64,000 nucleotides of DNA from an uncultured Eubacteriales bacterium (GCA_900546215.1 URCD01000001.1:1-64000), one strand, 5' to 3'. Counted from the first letter of the stretch, positions 52,495-61,874 are shown. The notes: a model not told the origin generated them from the letters alone. Made by a program: numbers and translations.

Positions 52495-53136
52495 TTATAA
52501 AAGATTGATAATATTTCCTGACCATTCCATAAGCATTTTGGAAGAACCGTCAAAATCCTCCTTCCATTTTTCCTCAGCCAGCAGTTCAAGTACAGGCTTA
52601 TCCTCACCCGTCAGCAGCGGAATAAGATCGGCATTTTTTTTGATATATTCCTTGTTTTCAAGATAATGTTTAGCTTTGATAACAAACGAAGCCTGTTTTA
52701 AAATTTCTCTGAGCGCATCAGGGCTCTTTTCGTGTACAGCGTTATGAACGCAGGCATGGTATATGTTGCAAGCGCCCATATGTACAAAGCGTCGTATGTC
52801 GTAATTGGCTATATATCCCCTTATCCAGTCAATACTGCCGTAAACTGCAGTTGTGTCATAATAAAACTGGAATAAATCGGTTCTGTCCCAATTGGCCAGC
52901 TCCTCGCGCCCAGATATAAAGCCGCATATTTTGTCCCTGCTTTCCAGACTGGATATGGCAGTTTCATATTTTTTTAAATCCTCATAGGAGAGCTTATCCA
53001 ATACAACCACAACATCTATATCGCTGTCCGCAGTGGCTTCACCTCTGCCTTGGCTTCCCTGAATTCCAACAAATAACGTTCTTCCGGGAAAGGTCTGCAG
53101 CACCCTCTCGGCAAATCTGTTAAGCCATTCTTTCAT
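52495..53136 (-). CDS. Nucleotidyltransferase-domain protein
   Basis: 213 residues from the ATG at 53136. The N-terminal MNT-like domain carries GIQGSQGRGEATADSDIDVVVVL, the GSxxxG-x-SDxD metal site of polymerase beta-like transferases. The C-terminal ~100 residues are helical (DALREILKQASFVIKAKHYLEN) as in kanamycin nucleotidyltransferase-like proteins. It would transfer a nucleotide to a small molecule or protein, target unknown. Within the ssnA-ygfK unit, 15 bases before the dehydrogenase gene. Confidence 0.8.
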   Translation of the reverse strand: MKEWLNRFAERVLQTFPGRTLFVGIQGSQGRGEATADSDIDVVVVLDKLSYEDLKKYETAISSLESRDKICGFISGREELANWDRTDLFQFYYDTTAVYGSIDWIRGYIANYDIRRFVHMGACNIYHACVHNAVHEKSPDALREILKQASFVIKAKHYLENKEYIKKNADLIPLLTGEDKPVLELLAEEKWKEDFDGSSKMLMEWSGNIINLL

Positions 53137-53164
53137 AGTCAACCTTACCTCCAAAATATACGGC

Positions 53165-53190
53165 AAAGCCGCAGTGTCTACTGCGGCTTA
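53165..53190 (-). terminator. Hairpin after ygfK
   Basis: AAGCCGCAG-TGTCTA-CTGCGGCTT lies between ygfK and the nucleotidyltransferase gene. The T run is weak, so it may only reduce read-through. Confidence 0.5.
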
Positions 53191-53193
53191 TAT

Positions 53194-56145
53194 TTAAAGC
53201 AAATAACCGTACTCGTTTTTTACCGTTAAAATTATTGTCTCAATATTTTTGTCCAGTGTGTTGTTTTCAGAAAGGTCATAATCATTTACCTCTCCGTTTA
53301 TGCGAACCTTATATTTGTTTTCTCCGAGAGGCAGAAATCCGTTGTTTTCACTGTCACGGAAGTCCTCTGCGCTGTTAAACAGCGTAAGCTTATCCTTATA
53401 GGGTGCGCTGTCATAGGGACAGAAGGTTTTGCAGTTTCCGCACTCGTTGCACATACGGTCAACATGCAGTATCTGTGCGCCCATTCCCTTTGGCTTAATA
53501 ATGACGTTGGCCCTGTTGGGGCATACGTCTGCGCAGCATTCGCACACAACATTGCAGGAAAGACATCTGTCACCCTCGCATGAGGAAGGCATTTTCAATA
53601 TTCCCTTTTTCGCCGCGGCTGACTCCTCACATTCATGCGCGCAGTCGGGGATAACGGCTTCAATGGGTGCATTTGCCACAGCCTTTGCAAATTCTTTGGC
53701 ATCGGCTATACACTCAACAACCGTAGAGGGCCCCCTAAGTGCGTCGCCTGCAGCATATACTCCGTCAATATTTGTTTTAAATTCGGGACGGCCTTTTTTG
53801 TTTACATCTATGCCCTGGGTTTTAAAGAAGTCTCCGTCAACGCCCTCACCGACAGCGGCTATTACTGTGTCGGCATTTATATATATCAGCTCGTCTGTCT
53901 CAACGGGGCTTCTTCTTCCGCTTTCATCAGGGTCGCCCAATACCATTTTTCTGGCAGTCAGTATGCCGTGGGACTGGCACACTGGAGCGGCAAGCTCAAT
54001 AAATTCCACTCCGTCGTGTATAGCCAGCATAAGTTCCTCAGTGTCGGCCGGCATATATTTTTTTGTGCGCCTGTATACAATTGCCACATTTTCTACGCCA
54101 TCTGCCCGCTTTGCGGCCCTTGCGGCGTCCATTGCCGTGTTTCCTCCGCCGATAACGGCCACGTTTTTACCAAGCTCAATATTTTTACCGGACTTTAAGT
54201 CTCTTAAAAATTCAATTACATTTAACACATTACCATCAATATCAAGCTTTCCGGGCTTTTCAGCGCCAACACAGTAAAGTATATGAGTGTAGCCCTTGCC
54301 TTTAAGCTCAGAAAGTGAAGGGGCGGGAGTATTCAGTTTGATTTCAGCGCCCATTTTTTCAATGAGGTCCGTGTCCTTTTCTATAGATTCATCGCTTATT
54401 CTGAAGGCGGGTATTACATTCCTTACAATTCCGCCAAGCCTGGCTTCCTTCTCGTAGACTGTTGTCCTGATACCGCTTTTGCCTAAGAAGTATGCGGCCG
54501 CCATACCGGCCGGCCCTCCCCCTACAATAGCGGCCTTGGCCTTTGATACGGGTTCAGGGGCCTTTAAATTTTTCATTATCTCATCATAGCCGTTTTCCGC
54601 CGCCGTAAGCTTCTCCGCGCGTATCATTACAGGCTCTTCATAGAAATTCCTTGTGCATTTGTCCATACAGTGATGGGCGCATATGGTTCCGGTTATGAAG
54701 GGCAGAGGGTTTTTATCAGTAATAACCTTAAGTGCGTCAGCATATTTTCCCTGCCTGCACAGCTCTATATATTCAGGGATATCCTGCCCAATTGGACAGC
54801 CGCCCTTGCAAGGCGCTGTGAAGCAGTCTGTAAGGGGAACCTTTTTATCCAGCTTTCTTTTAGGCAGAGGCTTGATTGGCTTTATATGATGTATGTCAGA
54901 TTTAGCTGATTCGGAAAGTTCAGATGTCTTTGCGCAGTCCACACCTGAAAACGGATTAAACGGACAGGCCTCAAGCTTTTGGGCAAGTTGTGTAAGCCTC
55001 TGGTAGCCTCCAGGCTTGAGTATTGTCGTAGCGACAGTTATAGGCCATATCCCGGCTTCAAATAACTTATCTATGTTGAAATAATCAGCGCCGCCCGAAT
55101 AGCTGATACGCATCTTTCCACCAAACTGGGCAGCAATTCGGTTTGCCATTTCAATAGTAAGCGGATAAAGTGCCTTGCCGCTCATATACATTTCCTCAGA
55201 AGGAAGCTCTCCTGCCTTTACGTCTACCGGGAATGTGTTTGAAAGCTTCAGTCCAAATTCCAAACCATTGTCATCTGCAAGCCTTTTAAGCCTTGTAAAC
55301 ATAGGTACAGCATCCTCATACTGCAAATCCTCGTTAAAATGGTGCTCGTCAAAGGCAATGTAGTCATAGCCCATATCATCCAGGGTTTTTCTTGCATAGT
55401 CATAACCAAGAATTGTTGGATTGCATTTTACAAAGGTATGCAGATGCTTTTCTGTAATCAGATAAGATGCTATGCGCTCAATTTCCTGCGGAGGACAGCC
55501 GTGCAGTGTGGATAAGGTAACGCTTGTGCATACTTTGGGCGTAATACTTTCTATATGTTCTGCTTCGGAAGGAAAATATTTTTTAAGAACTGACTTGTAT
55601 TCATTCCACTGGGGAAGCCTTGAGGCGTCCTTAAGCCCTTCTATAAAATTATCAATTTTTTCACTCTTTATGCCTTCAAGGTCATAGCCTACGCTCATAT
55701 TAAAAATAAACCCGTCAGATGAGCCAAGGCCAAATGCCTTTGAGAATACCTTAAGCGCAAGCCATGCCTTTACGTACTCGTCAAGCGCCTGCCAGACCAG
55801 AAGCTCGGTGGACCATTCGCAGTTGTAGCCTTCGTCCTCCGCCAGTATACACGGCCTTGCTATACACGCCGCAAGCTCCTCGCCGTCCATTATCTGTACT
55901 GTTTTAAGCTCGAAAAACCTGCTTCCGGCAAAATAGGCTGCGATTATGTTCTGCGCGAGCTGTGTGTTGGGGCCGGCCGCCGGGCCGAACGGCGTTTCCA
56001 TGCTTTCTCCAAATATAGAAAGCGTTTTATTATCTTTTTTTATGTAGGGGCGCTGTACGCCAAACATTTTTCCGGTGCTATTGTATTCCGTTACCGCCCA
56101 GTTTATAAGCCTGTCAAAGGGAATGGGCGTCATTCGTTCACTCAT
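53194..56145 (-). CDS. ygfK: YgfK, putative selenate reductase subunit-like oxidoreductase
   Basis: 983 residues (E. coli YgfK has 1032). Residues ~1-420 resemble a dihydroorotate dehydrogenase-type barrel. A glutamate synthase small subunit-like part follows: CTAPCKGGCPIGQDIPEYIE, CAHHCMDKC, FAD motif IVGGGPAGMAAAYFLG, NAD(P) motif VIGGGNTAMDAARAAKR. The C-terminus has ferredoxin motifs CLSCNVVCECCADVCPN and CNECGNCKTFCPYD. A multi-cofactor flavoprotein found with selenium-dependent hydroxylases; in purine-degrading bacteria it belongs to the urate pathway. The exact reaction is not certain. Confidence 0.9.
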   Translation of the reverse strand: MSERMTPIPFDRLINWAVTEYNSTGKMFGVQRPYIKKDNKTLSIFGESMETPFGPAAGPNTQLAQNIIAAYFAGSRFFELKTVQIMDGEELAACIARPCILAEDEGYNCEWSTELLVWQALDEYVKAWLALKVFSKAFGLGSSDGFIFNMSVGYDLEGIKSEKIDNFIEGLKDASRLPQWNEYKSVLKKYFPSEAEHIESITPKVCTSVTLSTLHGCPPQEIERIASYLITEKHLHTFVKCNPTILGYDYARKTLDDMGYDYIAFDEHHFNEDLQYEDAVPMFTRLKRLADDNGLEFGLKLSNTFPVDVKAGELPSEEMYMSGKALYPLTIEMANRIAAQFGGKMRISYSGGADYFNIDKLFEAGIWPITVATTILKPGGYQRLTQLAQKLEACPFNPFSGVDCAKTSELSESAKSDIHHIKPIKPLPKRKLDKKVPLTDCFTAPCKGGCPIGQDIPEYIELCRQGKYADALKVITDKNPLPFITGTICAHHCMDKCTRNFYEEPVMIRAEKLTAAENGYDEIMKNLKAPEPVSKAKAAIVGGGPAGMAAAYFLGKSGIRTTVYEKEARLGGIVRNVIPAFRISDESIEKDTDLIEKMGAEIKLNTPAPSLSELKGKGYTHILYCVGAEKPGKLDIDGNVLNVIEFLRDLKSGKNIELGKNVAVIGGGNTAMDAARAAKRADGVENVAIVYRRTKKYMPADTEELMLAIHDGVEFIELAAPVCQSHGILTARKMVLGDPDESGRRSPVETDELIYINADTVIAAVGEGVDGDFFKTQGIDVNKKGRPEFKTNIDGVYAAGDALRGPSTVVECIADAKEFAKAVANAPIEAVIPDCAHECEESAAAKKGILKMPSSCEGDRCLSCNVVCECCADVCPNRANVIIKPKGMGAQILHVDRMCNECGNCKTFCPYDSAPYKDKLTLFNSAEDFRDSENNGFLPLGENKYKVRINGEVNDYDLSENNTLDKNIETIILTVKNEYGYLL

Positions 56146-56207
56146 TGGATTTCATCTCCTTGGGTATTAAGTTTGCAGCCGTTATTCGGATTTTCTGAAA
56201 GGGTTTA

Positions 56208-57545
56208 TCAGAGGCTGTAGTTTATATTCTTCCAAAGCTTTTTGGCTGTCTCAAGAATTTTAGAGTTTATCTCTTCCTCATCTATATCAATAAGCTGTCT
56301 GTTATGCATAAGTATTTTTCCGTTTGCAACAGTTGTAAGGCACTGCCTGCCGTTCATTCCGAATATCATGTGACCGTCAATGTTGTCGGCTGAAAAAGGA
56401 GTGTACGGCTTATAGTCCATAACTATAATGTCCGCCGCGGCTCCCGACTTTAAAACGCCAAGCGGTTCGTCAAAATATCTGGCGCATATTTTTGCGTTGT
56501 TCGTAAACAGCATTCCTGTAGCTTCAGCCCAGCCGACATTAGGCATTTTTGCGTTATGTCGCTGGATTGCGAGCGCCGCCTTAAGGCTTTCAAGCATATC
56601 GTGGGTATAGGCGTCTGTACCAAGGCCGATAAGTATTCCCCTGTTGTAAAGATTAAGTACTGGAGAACAGCCAACGGCGTTGCCCATATTGGATTCAGGA
56701 TTATTCACCACCATAGTGTCGCTTTCTCTGATTATGTTCATTTCCCTGTCGTTTACATGTATACAGTGGCCAAGTATTGTTTTGGGGCCGAGTATATTCA
56801 TGTCCCTAAGCCTTTCAACAGGACGTTTTCTGTGTTTTTCCCATGTATCCTGTACGTCGTTTATGCCCTCGGATACATGTATATGAAAGCCTGTCATACC
56901 GTTATTCGCCTCAACGCATTTTTCAAGCGTTCTATCCGAAAGGGTAAACAGCGCATGCAGTCCAAACATAGCCTTCAGCATGCAGTCTGGCTCGTCTGCC
57001 GTATGCTTTATAAAGTCGTAGTTTTCCTTAATGGCCTGATTTGCTTTTACCTCGCCGTCCCTGTCGCTTACCTCATAGCAAAGACAGCTTCTTATGCCCA
57101 TTTCCTTAGCAACGTCCGCAATTTCAAAAAGTGAGGATGGAATATATCCATAGCTTGCGTGATGGTCAAATATGGTGGTAACGCCATTTTTAATGCATTC
57201 TATGTAGGTTGCATATGCCGAGGCTCTGGTGCCCTCCAAATCCAGCTTTCTGTCGATATTCCACCACATTCCCTCCAGTATTTCATAGAAATTTCTTGGG
57301 TTATAGCCGTTTATTGAAAGACCCCTTGCGAGGGCGCTGTATATATGAGTATGAGTGTTGATAAAGGCAGGCATTATTACGTTGCCCTCCGCGTCTATTA
57401 TCTCTGCGTTGGGATATTTCAGCTTAAGGGTAAGGTCGTCGCCGACTTCCACAATTTTATTGCCCTCAACAGCAACTCCGCCGTCCTCGTAATATGGGTT
57501 ATCACTGTCTCGGGTAATAACTTTTCCGTTTGTAATCAGATACAT
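56208..57545 (-). CDS. ssnA: SsnA, putative aminohydrolase
   Basis: 445 residues from the ATG at 57545 (GGGAGG at 8-base spacing). Amidohydrolase barrel with NTHTHIYSALARG (HxH), FHIHVSEG, LGHCIHVND and GTDAYTHDM (Asp), the metal and catalytic sites of the cyclic-amide and deaminase branch. A consistent neighbour of ygfK and Mo hydroxylases. Likely a purine or pyrimidine ring deaminase or hydrolase. First gene of the minus-strand run ssnA-ygfK. Confidence 0.92.
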   Translation of the reverse strand: MYLITNGKVITRDSDNPYYEDGGVAVEGNKIVEVGDDLTLKLKYPNAEIIDAEGNVIMPAFINTHTHIYSALARGLSINGYNPRNFYEILEGMWWNIDRKLDLEGTRASAYATYIECIKNGVTTIFDHHASYGYIPSSLFEIADVAKEMGIRSCLCYEVSDRDGEVKANQAIKENYDFIKHTADEPDCMLKAMFGLHALFTLSDRTLEKCVEANNGMTGFHIHVSEGINDVQDTWEKHRKRPVERLRDMNILGPKTILGHCIHVNDREMNIIRESDTMVVNNPESNMGNAVGCSPVLNLYNRGILIGLGTDAYTHDMLESLKAALAIQRHNAKMPNVGWAEATGMLFTNNAKICARYFDEPLGVLKSGAAADIIVMDYKPYTPFSADNIDGHMIFGMNGRQCLTTVANGKILMHNRQLIDIDEEEINSKILETAKKLWKNINYSL

Positions 57546-57725
57546 ATATATTCCTCCCTCGCTTTTCATAAATTTTTTCAAATAGTCTAAATAAATTTTA
57601 TTATACTTTGGACAGAAAAGCAATTAAAACATTGGCTGGAGCAGATACGCATTGTTTATTTTTATCGAAACATATATAATAGAACAAGCCGGACGTAGCG
57701 GTTAATAAAATATAGGAGGACTGGA

Positions 57726-58196
57726 ATGAAGCTGCTGTTTAAGCAAAGACTTTTTACATGGTTTGACAGTTACGATATTTATAATGAAAACGGAGACACA
57801 CTTTACACCGTTGAGGGCCAGTTTAGCTGGGGACATTGCCTGCATATTCTGGACAGAAACGGCACGCACGTCGCAACGGTGCAGGAAAAGGTTTTTAGGC
57901 TGCTTCCGAAATTTGAGCTGTACATAGGAGATAACCTAATCGGCTGCATTGAAAAGGAATTTACGTTTTTTAAACCATCATACAATATAGATTTTAATGG
58001 CTGGAGAGTAGAGGGCGAAATATTTGAATGGGATTATAACATAATTAACCCTCAGGAGGAAATTGTGGCAGTAATAACCAAGGAGCTTTTCCGCTTTACT
58101 GATACATACGTTATTGAAGTAAAAAACAGCGGAGATGCTTTATATGCCCTTATGCTGACGCTTGCCATAGACGCGGAGAAATGCTCAAGGAATTAA
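57726..58196 (+). CDS. LURP-one/YxjI family protein
   Basis: 156 residues, rich in beta strands, with the pattern KQRLFTWFDSYDIYNENGDTLYTVEGQF, RVEGEIFEWDYNI and ITKELFRFTDTYVIEV of the Tubby-like LURP-one fold. No enzymatic residues; possible lipid-binding role, function unknown. Starts after AGGAGG. Divergent from ssnA. Confidence 0.83.
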   Translation: MKLLFKQRLFTWFDSYDIYNENGDTLYTVEGQFSWGHCLHILDRNGTHVATVQEKVFRLLPKFELYIGDNLIGCIEKEFTFFKPSYNIDFNGWRVEGEIFEWDYNIINPQEEIVAVITKELFRFTDTYVIEVKNSGDALYALMLTLAIDAEKCSRN

Positions 58197-58232
58197 TCCG
58201 CTTTTATAGATTATTTTTTTGGAGGTACTGAT

Positions 58233-59264
58233 ATGATAAGATTTAACAACGACTACAGCGAGGTGGGACATGAGCGCATACTTAAAAAGCTCGCCGATAT
58301 AAGCGGTACTCAGGTATGCGGCTATGGCGAGGATGAGTATTGCAGGGAGGCTGCCGATATAATTAGGAACCTTATCGGAAAGGCCGATGCGGACGTACAT
58401 TTTCTTGTCGGAGGCACACAGGCAAACCTTACGGTTATCTCGGCGGCTTTAAGACCCCACCAGTGCGCTCTATGTGCCCAAACGGGACATATAAACGTGC
58501 ATGAGACAGGCGCGATAGAGGCAGTGGGACATAAATGCATGGCAATTAAAACGAAGGACGGGAAGCTTACAGCGGAAATGGTGCGAAGGGTGCACAAAGA
58601 CCATTGGGCAGACGGTTCGCATGAGCACATAGCGCAGCCGAAGCTTGTTTATATATCCAATTCAACTGAAATCGGAACAATATACAAAAAGGCTGAGCTG
58701 GAGGAGCTTTACAGGGCGTGCAGGGAATGCGGGCTTTATCTGTTTATGGACGGCGCAAGGCTTGGCTACGCGCTGGCAAGCAGCGAAAATGATTTGGATT
58801 TAAAGACAATCGCCGACAACTGCGACGTTTTTTACATAGGAGGAACAAAGGGCGGAGCAATGTTCGGAGAGGCCGTTGTTATTATGAATGAGGCTTTAAA
58901 GGAAGATTTCAGGTATATAATTAAGCAGAAGGGCGGAATGCTTGCAAAGGGCTGGCTTCTGGGCATCCAGTTCAGTGAGCTTTTAAGGGACGGCCTTTAT
59001 TTTGAGCTGGCGCAGCATGCCGACAGGCTGGCTGATAAAATTAAAGATGCCGTTAAAGAGGCCGGTTATCCGTTTTATTCTGAAAGTCCCACAAATCAGC
59101 AGTTTGTTATTTTCCCCGACAGCCTTATTGAGAAGCTCTCGGAGAAATATGTGCTTTCATATCAGGAGAGAATTGATGAAAGCCACAGCGCTGTCAGGAT
59201 ATGTACAAGCTGGGCGACAAAAGAGGAAAATGTGGATATGCTGATTAAGGATATAATGGGTTGA
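58233..59264 (+). CDS. Threonine aldolase/beta-eliminating lyase family PLP enzyme
   Basis: 343 residues, fold type I. VGGTQANLTVI near residue 63 binds the cofactor phosphate, MDGARLGYAL holds the PLP-ring Asp, and YIGGTKGGAMFGE carries the Schiff-base lysine. Matches low-specificity L-threonine aldolases that cleave L-threonine or allo-threonine to glycine and acetaldehyde. 36 bases after the LURP-one gene. Confidence 0.88.
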   Translation: MIRFNNDYSEVGHERILKKLADISGTQVCGYGEDEYCREAADIIRNLIGKADADVHFLVGGTQANLTVISAALRPHQCALCAQTGHINVHETGAIEAVGHKCMAIKTKDGKLTAEMVRRVHKDHWADGSHEHIAQPKLVYISNSTEIGTIYKKAELEELYRACRECGLYLFMDGARLGYALASSENDLDLKTIADNCDVFYIGGTKGGAMFGEAVVIMNEALKEDFRYIIKQKGGMLAKGWLLGIQFSELLRDGLYFELAQHADRLADKIKDAVKEAGYPFYSESPTNQQFVIFPDSLIEKLSEKYVLSYQERIDESHSAVRICTSWATKEENVDMLIKDIMG

Positions 59265-59272
59265 GAAAATTA

Positions 59273-59304
59273 AAAAAGGACTTGGAAAATTCCAAGTCCT
59301 TTTT
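59273..59304. terminator. Bidirectional terminator
   Basis: AAAAAGGACTTGGAA-AA-TTCCAAGTCCTTTTT between the aldolase gene and the convergent coiled-coil protein gene. Confidence 0.9.
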
Positions 59305-59313
59305 GTATATGTA

Positions 59314-59649
59314 TTATTTTGCCTTAGCTACTTTAGCCAGTACGGTATGCTCTTCAAAATTAGTCTCAACGGCTTTTTTGATTACATCAACATCCATTTT
59401 TACATTTTCCATGTCTTCGGACAGAGTGTCCAGCTTACCCAGCTTTTCAGACATAGCGCTGTAACTCTCAACCAATAACTGTATATTCTTATTTATAACA
59501 GTCTCCTGCGTTGTTTCTATTTTAATAAGACGCTTATCCATGGCATCCATTTTAGCGTTTAAATCGGCGTTCATGTTGTCCATTTTACTGTTAAGAACAG
59601 AAAACATTTCTTTTACGGCACTAATAACTTCGTTTGTTTCATCAGTCAT
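59314..59649 (-). CDS. Small coiled-coil protein linked to an XRE regulator
   Basis: 111 residues from the ATG at 59649, overlapping the XRE gene by 8 bases. Residues ~15-60 have a regular heptad of Met, Leu and Asp/Lys (NSKMDNMNADLNAKMDAMDK), a coiled coil predicted by eye, followed by further amphipathic helices. No known domain. It is translationally coupled to the regulator, which suggests a joint role. Confidence 0.7.
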   Translation of the reverse strand: MTDETNEVISAVKEMFSVLNSKMDNMNADLNAKMDAMDKRLIKIETTQETVINKNIQLLVESYSAMSEKLGKLDTLSEDMENVKMDVDVIKKAVETNFEEHTVLAKVAKAK

Positions 59650-59995
59650 TTTTATCCCCCTTAAAACTTTCATATTCCTTTATTAAAGCAGTCATAGTGG
59701 ATATTATAAATTCTTTCTCTTTTTGATTTAACTGGTTCATTAAAAGAGACAATTCCTTTTCTTTATAAGGGTTATTATTTTCATCATTAAAAAATTCTGA
59801 CGGAGTTATATCTAGGTACTCACAAATATAGAAAAAACCTGTCATTGATGGGAACCCACGACGATTTTCTATTTGATTAATATATGCTTCATTTTGTCCA
59901 AGATTTAAACTCATATCCCTTGCGGTAACGCCTTTTTTGACCCTTAATTCCTGTAACCTTCTATAAAATAAATTTTCTATATCTGAAGAATGCAC
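59642..59995 (-). CDS. XRE family helix-turn-helix regulator
   Basis: 117 residues starting at a GTG (59995, AGGAGG at 8-base spacing). HTH near residues 14-66: LQELRVKKGVTARDMSLNLGQNEAYINQIENRRGFPS, then a helical tail (KEKELSLLMNQLNQKEKEFI). Upstream DNA has several copies of TATAGGATT that may be its operators. Likely autoregulated, controlling the overlapping coiled-coil gene. Confidence 0.87.
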   Translation of the reverse strand: MHSSDIENLFYRRLQELRVKKGVTARDMSLNLGQNEAYINQIENRRGFPSMTGFFYICEYLDITPSEFFNDENNNPYKEKELSLLMNQLNQKEKEFIISTMTALIKEYESFKGDKND

Positions 59996-60051
59996 CTAAC
60001 TCACCTCCTCACAGATTATTATACTTATGTTGTATTTAATTAATATGAGAT

Positions 60052-60170
60052 ACAATCCTATATTTATGTTGATATATGCTGGTAAAAATCATAAAATAGA
60101 TATTGTATAGGATTGTGGCTTATTTTTAAGTGGCAATCTATAGGATTAAAACTAATTTATTTAATTAGTT
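60052..60170. promoter_or_regulatory. Repeated operator-like sites in the XRE control region
   Basis: ACAATCCTATA (60052-60062) and TATAGGATTGT (60106-60116) form a perfect 11-bp inverted repeat 43 bases apart; a third TATAGGATT lies at 60139-60147. A separate perfect palindrome AACTAATT-TATTT-AATTAGTT spans 60150-60170. The region lies between the divergent XRE gene and the small gene at 60228. Confidence 0.55.
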
Positions 60171-60227
60171 ATGCGATTATATTAAATTTTTTCTCACTTT
60201 TATTGTTAAATAAAAAAGGGCGGTTTT

Positions 60228-60500
60228 ATGGCTGGAAAAATTATCTGCCTCCGAAAAGACTGCATAGGTAATCTTTGTGATGAATGTCAGCTTTTGGAGT
60301 TCTTTGATATCGAAATAGGAAGAAATAAAAAATGCCAATTCTATAAAAAAGACAAAAACTACAGAAAAATAAAACATATAGAAAGCCTGAAGCCTGCTGA
60401 TGACAGGCCTTGGGACGAGATACTGGCCGATATAGACTGGGACAGCCTGACAGCTAGGATTTTTCATAGTATAGATGAAAAATTAAAAGGAAAAAAGTAA
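60228..60500 (+). CDS. Hypothetical small protein with N-terminal cysteines
   Basis: 90 residues. Four cysteines in the first 40 residues (CLRKDCIGNLCDEC... KKCQF) could bind a metal or cluster; the rest is charged and helical. No family recognised. AAGGGCGG precedes the ATG. Stands divergent from the XRE gene and 103 bases before the reductase pair. Confidence 0.6.
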   Translation: MAGKIICLRKDCIGNLCDECQLLEFFDIEIGRNKKCQFYKKDKNYRKIKHIESLKPADDRPWDEILADIDWDSLTARIFHSIDEKLKGKK

Positions 60501-60602
60501 AATTGGGCGGCGGCATAAACATTGACTTCTTTAACCATTGTGTTACTATTAAATGTAATCTGCTTTTAAATAAATCAGTAAATGGATATAAAGGAGACTG
60601 CA

Positions 60603-61874
60603 ATGCCAGACATTATAACAAAATTTGGACAGCATATTAATAAAGAAATTGTAAAGAACCCTGATATGGCAAGAAAAGAGCTTCTTTTAGGCTATAGAAC
60701 ATTTAACCTCAAAATGAGATACGCTCCTGACAAACGGCTTTCACCTGCCAGAAAATATCTGGGCAAGGTGTGCATGGACGAGCATATAAAGTCCTTTGCG
60801 CATGCTGATAACTCGGCATTGGTAAGTGTGTTTCTTCCATGTGAAATAATACACGCCTTTGGCCTTAACACAATATTTGCCGAGGGCTTTGCCGGATATA
60901 TGACGGGAGCCTACGCTGAAAAGGCCTTTGTTGAGGCCGCGGAGGCTGAAGGAATAGCCGAAACCTACTGCTCCTACCATAAAATTCTGATGGGCGCGGC
61001 ATTTACCCAGGTACTGCCGAAGCCTAAGTTTATTATAAATACGTCAATTGTATGCGACGCGAATAATCTTACATTCAGGGCCCTGGCCGACTATTATGGT
61101 GTTCCGCAGTTTTACGTTGACGTACCGACAGCGGCAGACGAGGAAAGCGTTAAATATGTCGCAGAGCAGCTTAAAGAGATGACAGCCTTTATTGAACGAC
61201 AGACGGGTAAAAAGCTCGACGAATCCGTCCTTAAAGCGTCCGTAGCAAGGACAAGGGACTCTATAAACAACTTTAAAGAATGTCTTGAGCTTAAAAAGAA
61301 CACATATTTAGCCAACGATATTACAAGCGAGATGTATGAGGTTTTTGCAACGCACCCGCTTTTTGGAACAGAGGAAACCCTTAAATATTCGCAGATGCTT
61401 GTTGAGGATTTAAAAAATGCGGAGCCTAAAAGGGGAATAAGGCTGCTGTGGATGCATACGATACCTTATTTTCAGGAGCCGCTCAGGGACAGGCTTAATT
61501 TCAATGAAAAGTGCCAGATTATAAGCTGCGACATGAACTTTGAAAACCTTGTTGAGACAGACCCCGAAAAGCCCTACGAGAGCATGGCGCGGCGTATTGT
61601 TATGAGCAGCTTTAACGGTTCTGCAGAAAACAGGATAAATAAGGCCGCAGAGATAGCTGAAAGCCTTGGCGCCGACGGCGTAATTTATTTTTGCCATTGG
61701 GGCTGCAAGCAGACGATGGGCGCGGCGGTAAACGCGAAGAAAAAGCTGGAGGAAAGGGGTTTCCCAACGCTTGTGTTAAACGGCGACGGAGGGGACAGAA
61801 GAAATACCAGCGACGGGCAGATACTTACAAGGCTTGACGCTTTTATAGAAATGCTGGAGGATATGAAAAAATGA
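60603..61874 (+). CDS. 2-hydroxyacyl-CoA dehydratase family protein, double-cubane-cluster reductase-like
   Basis: 423 residues from the ATG at 60603 (AAGGAG at 7-base spacing). Single-subunit member of the HgdB/BcrC family with conserved cysteine segments VFLPCEIIHAFG, ETYCSYHK and FCHWGCKQTMG. Its size, the lack of a separate alpha partner and its pairing with an activase fit the DCCP group, in which an [8Fe-9S] double cubane drives ATP-dependent reductions. A true 2-hydroxyacyl-CoA dehydratase role is not excluded. Overlaps the next gene by 4 bases. Confidence 0.8.
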   Translation: MPDIITKFGQHINKEIVKNPDMARKELLLGYRTFNLKMRYAPDKRLSPARKYLGKVCMDEHIKSFAHADNSALVSVFLPCEIIHAFGLNTIFAEGFAGYMTGAYAEKAFVEAAEAEGIAETYCSYHKILMGAAFTQVLPKPKFIINTSIVCDANNLTFRALADYYGVPQFYVDVPTAADEESVKYVAEQLKEMTAFIERQTGKKLDESVLKASVARTRDSINNFKECLELKKNTYLANDITSEMYEVFATHPLFGTEETLKYSQMLVEDLKNAEPKRGIRLLWMHTIPYFQEPLRDRLNFNEKCQIISCDMNFENLVETDPEKPYESMARRIVMSSFNGSAENRINKAAEIAESLGADGVIYFCHWGCKQTMGAAVNAKKKLEERGFPTLVLNGDGGDRRNTSDGQILTRLDAFIEMLEDMKK

